Assembly: GCA_003228585.1 (NCBI GenBank)
Contig: QIEJ01000241.1
Location: 1 to 32,008, forward strand
Source: Pseudomonadota bacterium
GTDB taxonomy: Bacteria; BMS3Abin14
Direction of reading: 5' to 3'
Length of the DNA: 32,008 bases
Numbering within the stretch: position 1 is the stretch's first letter; every line of letters starts with the position of its first letter. The notes under the pieces are model-generated. The model saw nothing but the letters and a program-made list of their open reading frames with translations, was not told where the DNA came from and did no database searches. The position numbers and the translations under genes were made by a program. This document shows, one piece after another, positions 26,129 to 31,316 of this stretch.

Positions 26129-27073
26129 ATGACAAAAAGCTTCGATAAAGCAATCTACACAAAGGGTCTCGAAAAGAGCCGTGGTTCCATCATGAGCCGG
26201 ATCAGGTCGGTATTTGGCACAAGAAAGGCTATCGATCCAGAGGACCTTGAGGACATCGAGGATATCCTGATTCAGGCCGACGTGGGGATAACCTATACCA
26301 CGAGGATTATCGAGGATCTGAAAAAGACGTCAGCCCGGACTGATGTTTGGAGCGAGGAGGGCCTCAAATCTTTTCTCGCCCGATGGATAGCCGGGGCTGT
26401 CGGCGGAATTGTCCAGGAGAATATCGAGATCCTCGGAAAGCCGCCTGATGTGGAGAGCACCCTTCCCCACGTCCTTCTCATGGTCGGGGTCAATGGAACC
26501 GGGAAGACGACCAGCATAGGGAAACTTGCGAAAATATTCCGGAATCGAGGGCAAAAGGTCATGGTGGTCGCGGGTGATACCTACAGGGCGGCTGCTGCGG
26601 AACAGCTCGAAGTGTGGGCTCAAAGGTCGGGAGCCCTCTATCATCGGGGGCAGGATGGGGGCGATCCCGCGGCGGTGGTCCACGATGCCCTGAATAAAGC
26701 CTTGGCAAAAAAGGTAAATACTGTGCTTGTGGACACGGCGGGCAGGCTCCACACCAAAAAGCCCCTGATGAAGGAACTGGGGAAAATATCCACAGTGGCC
26801 TCCAGGGTGATCGATGGAGCCCCACACGAGGTGATCCTTGTGCTGGACGCGACAACAGGTCAGAATGCATTGATCCAGGCCAGAACATTTACCGAGGTCG
26901 TTGGGGTGACGGGGATTATCCTCACGAAGATGGACGGGTCAGCCAGGGGCGGCATCCTCGTGCCCATTGCAGGTGAGCTTGGGCTTCCCGTAAGGTATGT
27001 CGGCATGGGGGAGGGGATCGAGGATCTGGTTCCTTTTGATCCTGAGGCATACGCACAAGCGCTTGTAGGGTGA
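26129..27073 (+). CDS. ftsY: Signal recognition particle receptor FtsY
   Basis: The SRP receptor GTPase that docks ribosome-SRP complexes at the membrane. The 314 aa are the NG core only; the long acidic A domain seen in E. coli is absent, as in many bacteria. The N-domain is EDLEDIEDILIQADVGITYT. G1 is GVNGTGKTTSIGKLA, followed by VVAGDTYRAAAAEQLEVWA. G3 is DTAGRLHTKKPLM and G4 is TKMDGSARGG, with GMGEGIEDLVPFDPE at the C-terminus. A TATAAG at 26115 could be a -10 but has no convincing -35. ffh is not in the window. Confidence 0.97.
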   Translation: MTKSFDKAIYTKGLEKSRGSIMSRIRSVFGTRKAIDPEDLEDIEDILIQADVGITYTTRIIEDLKKTSARTDVWSEEGLKSFLARWIAGAVGGIVQENIEILGKPPDVESTLPHVLLMVGVNGTGKTTSIGKLAKIFRNRGQKVMVVAGDTYRAAAAEQLEVWAQRSGALYHRGQDGGDPAAVVHDALNKALAKKVNTVLVDTAGRLHTKKPLMKELGKISTVASRVIDGAPHEVILVLDATTGQNALIQARTFTEVVGVTGIILTKMDGSARGGILVPIAGELGLPVRYVGMGEGIEDLVPFDPEAYAQALVG

Positions 27074-27163
27074 ACCTTATTCAGGTCCCGGGTCCCGAGT
27101 CTCGGGTTGCAGGTGCCAGAATTTTTGTACGAAGTACGAAGAGAAGAACCATGAGCAGCGGTT

Positions 27164-27312
27164 GTCATTGCGAACTGGTTGGCTTGTGAAGCAATCCCGA
27201 AAATTCGAGACTGCCAATGTCGCTTCGCTCCATGAGATTGCTTCGTCCCATTAGTCCTCGCAATGACCGCACGTTGTTCTGGAATTTGAAATATGGAATC
27301 TGGAATCGTAAA
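27164..27312. repeat. Composite intergenic repeat, copy G
   Basis: The palindromic repeat at 27164-27267 has ends GTCATTGCGA/TCGCAATGAC and interior GAAGCAATCCCG and GAGACTGCCAATGTCGCTTC. The tract CTGGAATTTGAAATATGGAA (27274-27312) follows. It starts about 90 bp after the ftsY stop. Confidence 0.8.
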
Positions 27313-27344
27313 CCAGACACCAGAACACAGAAACTAATGCTAAT

Positions 27345-27473
27345 ATGAATGAAAACCTGCCCAATCAGACGAAGAAAAAGTTCCTCGAGGGGATCGGATG
27401 CCTGCTTTACATCGCCGCGGCGGTGATCCTCATCGCAGTGTTTCTTGCCCATTGTGACAGTGTGTTTCAATGA
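27345..27473 (+). CDS. Possible 42-aa single-pass membrane peptide
   Basis: This ORF is too short for the track. It reads MNENLPNQTKKKFLEG followed by a hydrophobic stretch IGCLLYIAAAVILIAVFLAH and ends CDSVFQ. A basic/polar N-terminus with one helix fits a small inner-membrane protein with the N-terminus inside. Codon use (many G/C third positions) resembles the neighbouring genes. No clear Shine-Dalgarno is visible, which lowers confidence. Family unknown. Confidence 0.45.
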   Translation: MNENLPNQTKKKFLEGIGCLLYIAAAVILIAVFLAHCDSVFQ

Positions 27474-27593
27474 AACATATCTTGTCCGAAGCAGGTTTTT
27501 TTGACAGGATTTACAGGATTAACAGGATTTTTCTCGGTGTCACTTCGCAAAGTTGACTTTTAATTGAATTAGAGCTACTTAGTTCTGTTCTCA

Positions 27594-27670
27594 GGCGGTG
27601 TAGCTCAGGTGGTTAGAGCATGCGGCTCATATCCGCAGTGTCCGGGGTTCAAGTCCCTGCACCGCCACCA
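27594..27670 (+). tRNA. tRNA-Met (CAT), CCA encoded; integration target
   Basis: The cloverleaf is clear. Acceptor GGCGGTG pairs with CACCGCC, with A73 and CCA. The D arm is GCTCAGGTGGTTAGAGC, the anticodon stem/loop TGCGG-CTCATAT-CCGCA and the T arm CCGGGGTTCAAGTCCCTG. The CAT anticodon fits elongator tRNA-Met; a lysidine-modified tRNA-Ile2 is less likely but cannot be excluded. The acceptor pairs from the first base, so it is not the initiator type. Its 3' 35 nt are duplicated at 29407. Confidence 0.93.
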
Positions 27671-27672
27671 AC
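27636..27672 (+). mobile_element. attL: left attachment site in the tRNA 3' end
   Basis: 37 bases from the anticodon-stem 3' side through CCA plus AC, including GTTCAAGTCCCTGCACCGCC, are identical to 29407-29443. The tRNA stays intact at this end, as expected when an element integrates into a tRNA 3' end. Confidence 0.85.
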
Positions 27673-27713
27673 AGAAATAACCGTAATCGGCGATAAACTA
27701 TTACGGATAAAAG

Positions 27714-27752
27714 AAAAGCCCTCTTACAGTATCGGGCAGGAGGGGGCTTTTT
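27714..27752 (+). terminator. Terminator after the tRNA, carried by the element
   Basis: AAAAGCCC pairs with GGGCTTTT, followed by TAT. The left position, 44 nt after the tRNA, suggests that the element supplies a new terminator in place of the original one now found at 29447. Confidence 0.65.
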
Positions 27753-27753
27753 A

Positions 27754-27774
27754 TATGACACAAGTATGACACAA
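27754..27774. repeat. Paired TATGACACAA sites, left end of the element
   Basis: TATGACACAA-G-TATGACACAA is a tandem direct repeat with 11-nt period, 82 nt inside attL. The same arrangement, with changes in the second unit, occurs at 29338. It resembles arm-type integrase binding sites. Confidence 0.65.
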
Positions 27775-27819
27775 AACCATGATAGCCGAAGGGTGGATAT
27801 TTGCGAACAGAAAGGCACC

Positions 27820-27847
27820 TTGACAACGCGGGCCCAACTAACCTAAT
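27820..27847 (+). promoter_or_regulatory. Candidate promoter of the element's operon
   Basis: A perfect TTGACA, a 16-nt spacer and CCTAAT (4/6) end 33 nt before the first ATG. GCGGG and CCCGC (27828 and about 27859) flank the -10 and could be an operator for self-repression. The RBS GGGGGAAGG is strong. Confidence 0.45.
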
Positions 27848-27880
27848 CTCAACACCCGCACAATAACAAGGGGGAAGGTC

Positions 27881-28315
27881 ATGGGATACACCAAGGGTTC
27901 TGGAAAAAAGGGCACTAGTAGTAAGAAGGCTGCTGGTACCAAAAAGGCTGCTGGACCAAAAAAAGATGATGATTCAGTACCTGTCAGCATCATCCCTGTT
28001 CTTTCGAAGGATCAAAAGCCTGCATATGCGAACCACTTGAACATCAGCCATTCACACAACGATTTTCTGCTTGCCTTTTCCAACGTACAGCCAGCCATAC
28101 TGTCAGAAAAAGAACGCGAGCGCTTGGAAGCAACCGGTGAGTTGGTGATAGACCCCACGGCTACGGTTGTAGTACCAGTAACAATAATGTCTAAAATCAT
28201 CGATGCAATGATTGATAATTACACTCGGTATTTGGTAACTAACCGCGATAACATTAAATTAAGCGACTCAGATATAGCCATACTAGAAGAAATTGATAAA
28301 CGGAGTAATAAATAG
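27881..28315 (+). CDS. Lysine-rich DUF3467-like protein
   Basis: 144 aa. Residues 1-30 are a basic low-complexity tail with repeated KKAAG (GTSSKKAAGTKKAAGPKK), resembling histone H1/HU-type tails and perhaps nucleic-acid binding. Residues 45-125 fit the DUF3467 pattern: YANHLNISHSHNDFLLAFSN, a P and a variable loop, then TATVVVPVTIMSKIIDAMIDNYTRY. DUF3467 has no known biochemical role that I can name. The gene is first of three, and the next gene starts directly after its TAG. The assignment is by eye and needs a profile search. Confidence 0.65.
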   Translation: MGYTKGSGKKGTSSKKAAGTKKAAGPKKDDDSVPVSIIPVLSKDQKPAYANHLNISHSHNDFLLAFSNVQPAILSEKERERLEATGELVIDPTATVVVPVTIMSKIIDAMIDNYTRYLVTNRDNIKLSDSDIAILEEIDKRSNK

Positions 28316-28912
28316 ATGGCTGAGCCCGTAAAAAAAGTAGTTCGGATTGAAAATTTTGTAGAAGCCACCCACAAAAAAAAAGGCAAAATGGCTGCCGGAT
28401 GGAAAATTCCTGTTGGTATAATTGACAGCAGTAGTGGGGTAGCATCATCATTTATCTCAGCTGACAGTTGGGTTACTGATTTGGAATTGGAAAGTGCACC
28501 TTCAGCAAGACCTTATTCAATTTCTTCTGGAGAGGTTTCAGATAAAGACTTTTCTACTAGAGTGACCTTTTATGGTGCGCTTAGGGGACGCGCGCTCTCC
28601 AGGTCTTTTGCCTCTACGGTTGAAAGTGAACCTCTCACCACATCCCGAATTGTTCCTATCAATTCCCTGGGCAAAAACGGGGTTTCACTTAAACGGCCCA
28701 TTCATGTTGAGGTGCTCGAAGAAGAGGATGGTGTTACTGCCTCGTTCAGCGATGTTAATCTGTATGGTTTCGGGAAGACTGAAACGGCCGCACTCAATAT
28801 GCTTCGAGAGCAAATTGTGTGCCTCTATGAAAAAGTAAACTCTGAAGAAAAACTGGGTCCACTCCCAAGGCAGTGGAAAGTTATCCTGGGTGAGCTCATC
28901 GAGGCCAAATGA
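28316..28912 (+). CDS. Putative HicB-like antitoxin with N-terminal extension
   Basis: 198 aa. Residues 1-125 are not recognised, are rich in Ser/Val and appear beta-rich. The C-terminal 70 residues read RPIHVEVLEEEDGVTASFSD, then VNLYGFGKTETAALNMLREQ, then ECLYEK-like IVCLYEKVNSEEKLGP. This is the beta-strand/beta-strand/glycine turn/helix pattern of HicB-type partial RNase H folds. The protein lacks an obvious HTH or RHH. ATG directly follows the previous stop, and the gene overlaps the next by 4 nt (ATGA), as toxin-antitoxin partners often do. Antitoxin function is inferred from fold pattern plus neighbour. Confidence 0.55.
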   Translation: MAEPVKKVVRIENFVEATHKKKGKMAAGWKIPVGIIDSSSGVASSFISADSWVTDLELESAPSARPYSISSGEVSDKDFSTRVTFYGALRGRALSRSFASTVESEPLTTSRIVPINSLGKNGVSLKRPIHVEVLEEEDGVTASFSDVNLYGFGKTETAALNMLREQIVCLYEKVNSEEKLGPLPRQWKVILGELIEAK

Positions 28913-29226
28913 GTTCCACTGTTTATAAAACCCAAGAAATCAGGAGAGCACTTGAAAAGGCGGAAGCAGATCCTGGGCAGGCTGAAAAGACAGGTTTTGT
29001 TATAACTGGATCTAAACACATCAAGGCTGAATTTTTTTATAAAGGTGAGTGGATACTATCAACTTATGTTGCGCATTCAAAAGGCGATCTTCCACCTGGA
29101 ACGCAGAACAAAATTAGAAAACAACTTGAGCTGAATAGACCAGAGTTCGGAGATTTTATTGGATGTCCAATGAAGCTTCCAGGATTAGTCCAAACTTGGA
29201 AAGATAGCGAAGTGATTAAGGAATAG
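28909..29226 (+). CDS. Putative HicA-like toxin (dsRBD-like fold)
   Basis: 105 aa. It follows the HicA layout. An N-terminal helix is KTQEIRRALEKAE, then a strand with the conserved histidine context ITGSKHIKAEFFYKGEW. A second H in YVAHSKGDLPPGTQNKIRKQLEL follows, and the C-terminus is EFGDFIGCPMKLPG. The KQL-x(4)-EF-x(3)-I-x-CP ending resembles a group of small HicA-like proteins I recall. HicA toxins bind and cleave mRNA using the G-S-H histidine; here that residue would be H37 in GSKH. The activity is a prediction. The gene is last in the operon and is followed by a strong terminator. Confidence 0.55.
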   Translation: MSSTVYKTQEIRRALEKAEADPGQAEKTGFVITGSKHIKAEFFYKGEWILSTYVAHSKGDLPPGTQNKIRKQLELNRPEFGDFIGCPMKLPGLVQTWKDSEVIKE

Positions 29227-29240
29227 TGACAATCTTTAAC

Positions 29241-29265
29241 GCGGGCTCCGGCCCGCTTTTTCTTT
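29241..29265 (+). terminator. Intrinsic terminator of the element's operon
   Basis: GCGGGC-TCCG-GCCCGC followed by TTTTTCTTT, 14 nt after the stop of the HicA-like gene. It is a textbook stem, loop and T-tract. A run of about ten C residues follows at 29275. Confidence 0.9.
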
Positions 29266-29337
29266 GTCTTGACACCCCCCCCCCTGATTCCCCCTGGGCC
29301 TTTCCCTTAGGGAGGTCGTGGACGGGAAAGTGGTGAC

Positions 29338-29358
29338 TATGACACAAGTACGACAAAA
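29338..29358. repeat. Paired TATGACACAA-like sites, right end of the element
   Basis: TATGACACAA-G-TACGACAAAA, the counterpart of 27754-27774 in the same orientation, 48 nt inside attR. A small inverted repeat GTTGA/TCAAC (29382-29395) lies between it and attR. Confidence 0.65.
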
Positions 29359-29406
29359 CAGCACAGGTGACAGGAAAAAGAGTTGATATGTCAACTGCTT
29401 AGTGCC

Positions 29407-29443
29407 CAGTGTCCGGGGTTCAAGTCCCTGCACCGCCACCAAC
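29407..29443 (+). mobile_element. attR: duplicated tRNA-Met 3' end
   Basis: An exact 37-base copy of 27636-27672. No tRNA 5' half precedes it, so it is a partial tRNA sequence, not a gene. The 312-bp gap 29227-29538 otherwise holds the two terminators and the arm-like sites. Confidence 0.85.
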
Positions 29444-29446
29444 TAT

Positions 29447-29474
29447 AAAAAAGCTCCCGGTCGGGAGCTTTTTT
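29447..29474 (+). terminator. Probable original tRNA-Met terminator, displaced
   Basis: AAAAAAGCTCCCG-GT-CGGGAGCTTTTTT, a strong hairpin with T-tract 3 nt after attR. It probably terminated the tRNA transcript before the element inserted. Confidence 0.8.
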
Positions 29475-29538
29475 ATGGTTGTTCTGTTAAACCTTTTCCC
29501 CCCCGCCTGTGTCTAATATGCTAGAAAACCAATGATAT

Positions 29539-30093
29539 ATGGAGATAAAAAGGGAAAAGGACCGTGAGCGAAGTCTTGCACAAAAGGCCCGGAATGGAGA
29601 TTCGGAGGCATTCGAGGACCTTGTCCGGATTCACCAGAGAGCTCTCTATGCTTTTCTTTACCGACTCTCGGGGAATATGCATGATGCGCAGGAAGTATCC
29701 CAGCAGAGCTTCATCAAGGCCTACCTGGCTATGGCCTCATTCCGTGGGGAGGCGTCCTTCAAAACCTGGCTTTACAGGATCGCCGTCAACACCTTTCGCA
29801 ATTACGTGCGGGACGAGGGCAGAAGACGTCACCTTGCACTTGATGAGAACATACATTCCACGGATGAAGGGGCCTTCTCGCTGGTGGCCGGTAATCAGGA
29901 GCGGAGCATGCTTGAAAAGGCTATAGACACCCTTCCTGCCAGGCAGCGTGAGGCTCTTGTCCTGCGGGTCAACGAGGGCTACCGTTTCACCGAAGTGGCC
30001 AGGGTCATGAACTGTTCCGTTGGAGCGGCCAAGGCCAGCTATCATCAGGCCGTGCGTAAACTCAAGGCGGCTGTGGGAGGTGACCGGCGGTGA
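29539..30093 (+). CDS. ECF-type RNA polymerase sigma factor (RpoE-like)
   Basis: 184 aa with sigma-70 region 2 (FEDLVRIHQRALYAFLYRLSGNMHDAQEVSQQSFIKAYL, FKTWLYRIAVNTFRNYVRDE) and region 4 (AIDTLPARQREALVLRVNEGYRFTEVARVMNCSVGAAKASYHQAVRKLK). There is no region 1.1 or 3, so it belongs to the ECF group that drives envelope or stress regulons. ATG 29539 has no strong RBS; no better in-frame start is seen. It overlaps the anti-sigma gene by 4 nt (GTGA), the classical arrangement. Confidence 0.93.
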   Translation: MEIKREKDRERSLAQKARNGDSEAFEDLVRIHQRALYAFLYRLSGNMHDAQEVSQQSFIKAYLAMASFRGEASFKTWLYRIAVNTFRNYVRDEGRRRHLALDENIHSTDEGAFSLVAGNQERSMLEKAIDTLPARQREALVLRVNEGYRFTEVARVMNCSVGAAKASYHQAVRKLKAAVGGDRR

Positions 30094-30722
30094 AGTGCCG
30101 CGACAGATGGATAAAAACACGCCTTCCTGCCTTTGCAGCCGGGACTCTTCCGCCGGAAAAGAGAGAAAGGGTCCTCGCGCATTTAAGAGCGTGCGAACAC
30201 TGCGAGGAAGAGCACACACTGCTCGAATCAGTGAAGGTGCTGCGTGTCCCTGATCCCGGGGAAGAACACTGGTCATCACAACCAGGCAGGATCATGAACG
30301 AGATACTTTTGATGGAGGAAATGAAGCAAAAGGGTGGCGGCCGTCTCCGTCTGTTTCATTCCTGGACGCTTCCCGTCAGATGGAAACGGCTCACTGGACT
30401 GGCCGCAGGATCTGTGGCGGCAGTTGCTCTTCTTTTCGCTCTTTTCCCGGCAAAATCACCCATCACTGAAACAAACCGGGTCCTGAGGTTTAAACCCGTA
30501 TCGTTCATACAACTGGGTATGGAAACGGACATTCTGTCCGAAGGCGGCCAGAGGGTTGCCGATATAAGTTCAGCACTGGATATCGATCTCAAAGCGATGG
30601 ATGAGGGCCTGGTTCTCATGTCTGGTCCATCCGGGCATTCAGGGCTGGATTACCTGGGTATGACAACCGATGCGCTCAGAACCATGGAGATGGTTCTGGA
30701 TGAGATGTCCCGACAAGGATAA
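30090..30722 (+). CDS. Membrane-bound zinc-type anti-sigma factor
   Basis: 210 aa, GTG start overlapping the sigma gene. The N-terminal ZAS/zf-HC2 domain has C3 plus H31-x3-C35-x2-C38 (HLRACEHC), the zinc site that holds the ECF sigma. One membrane helix at about 101-120 (LTGLAAGSVAAVALLFALFP) is followed by a periplasmic part with no recognised domain. It should keep the sigma at the membrane until an envelope or redox signal releases it. The gene pair and the following periplasmic protein form a likely signalling unit. Confidence 0.88.
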   Translation: MKCRDRWIKTRLPAFAAGTLPPEKRERVLAHLRACEHCEEEHTLLESVKVLRVPDPGEEHWSSQPGRIMNEILLMEEMKQKGGGRLRLFHSWTLPVRWKRLTGLAAGSVAAVALLFALFPAKSPITETNRVLRFKPVSFIQLGMETDILSEGGQRVADISSALDIDLKAMDEGLVLMSGPSGHSGLDYLGMTTDALRTMEMVLDEMSRQG

Positions 30723-30738
30723 GAAGGAGAGTGTGATC

Positions 30739-31269
30739 ATGCAAACCAGAATTTCCCTGTTCCTGACGATAGTGTGTACGTCGCTTGTCCTCGTATTTTC
30801 CATTCCGTTACACGCCTTCGGTTGGAACGATTTGCCGTCCGAACAGGACATCAGCCGCGTTCGGAAAAAACTTGAAACCTTAAGGGCCTGGGAGCTTACC
30901 AAATATCTGGAACTGAACGAAGAAACCAGCGCTAGATTATTCCCCGCAATACGCGATGCTGATGAACAACGTCTAAAGATCCAGGCTGAAAACCGGGGCC
31001 TCGTCCGACGGATGAGGGAAAGTCTGGAAGCGGACAGCCCTTTGACGGAGGAGATAAACGAGTACCTTGATCGCCTGCAGCAGAACAGGAAGGAGATGGC
31101 CCGTATTGAAGTGGAACACATGGAAAGGGTCCGGTCGATACTGTCAACCGAGGACACGGCACGATACCTCCTGTTCCTGGTCAGATTTCAGCGGGAGGTA
31201 AGGGAGCGGATTTCAAAGGCATCACAGGACAGGCGCAAGAACCGGAGCGAATCCCGGGAAAGAGATTAA
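30739..31269 (+). CDS. Spy/CpxP-like periplasmic protein
   Basis: The start is ATG 30739 with AAGGAGA 8 nt upstream; the track start at 30670 overlaps the anti-sigma gene and lacks an RBS. The 176 aa begin with signal peptide MQTRISLFLTIVCTSLVLVFSIPLHA. The mature protein is wholly helical and charged: WELTKYLELNEETSARLFPA, then LDRLQQNRKEMARIEVEHME, then VRSILSTEDTARYLLFLVRF. This is the pattern of Spy/CpxP/ZraP-type chaperone-sensors, in which LTxxQ-like motifs are degenerate. Behind an ECF sigma and anti-sigma pair, it probably senses misfolding or metals. It ends in a basic tail. Confidence 0.75.
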   Translation: MQTRISLFLTIVCTSLVLVFSIPLHAFGWNDLPSEQDISRVRKKLETLRAWELTKYLELNEETSARLFPAIRDADEQRLKIQAENRGLVRRMRESLEADSPLTEEINEYLDRLQQNRKEMARIEVEHMERVRSILSTEDTARYLLFLVRFQREVRERISKASQDRRKNRSESRERD

Positions 31270-31279
31270 GAAAGAGGGG

Positions 31280-31304
31280 GGAAAAGCCGAGGGGGGGCTT
31301 TTCC
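31280..31304. terminator. Bidirectional terminator-like hairpin between convergent genes
   Basis: GGAAAAGCC-(7 nt)-GGCTTTTCC, a 9-bp stem between the Spy-like gene and acnB. Both strands have T-rich sequence only inside the arm (CTTTTCC), so termination strength is uncertain. Confidence 0.6.
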
Positions 31305-31316
31305 TTGACACTGATT

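Larger units (their letters stand above)
27636..29443 (+). mobile_element. 1.77-kb integrase-less tRNA-Met-integrated element
   Basis: Bounded by exact 37-bp direct repeats with a spacing of 1771 bp. Inside are, in order, a hairpin CCGTAAT/ATTACGG (27681-27706), a terminator, a pair of TATGACACAA sites, a promoter, a three-gene operon, a terminator, a second pair of TATGACACAA-like sites and attR. The coding sequence is visibly richer in A/T and uses codons such as AAA, GAT and TTA more than its neighbours. No integrase, recombinase or replication gene is present. It is either a satellite moved in trans by another element's integrase or a deletion remnant of a larger island. Confidence 0.8.

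Noticed and set aside
1753-27267. CRISPR array from the repeated GTCATTGCGAGG strings
   Set aside because: The copies are dispersed over 25 kb, palindromic and in separate gaps, not regularly spaced; no cas genes are present.
27627-27818. Minus-strand 63-aa ORF across tRNA-Met
   Set aside because: It is read through the antisense of the tRNA and the terminator. The VAVQGLEPRTL-type C-terminus is a known artefact of tRNA complement, and the same string recurs in the 29236-29442 ORF because of the att duplication.
29407-29443. A second tRNA gene
   Set aside because: Only the 3' half is present; no acceptor 5' strand, D arm or anticodon stem precedes it. It is best explained as attR.
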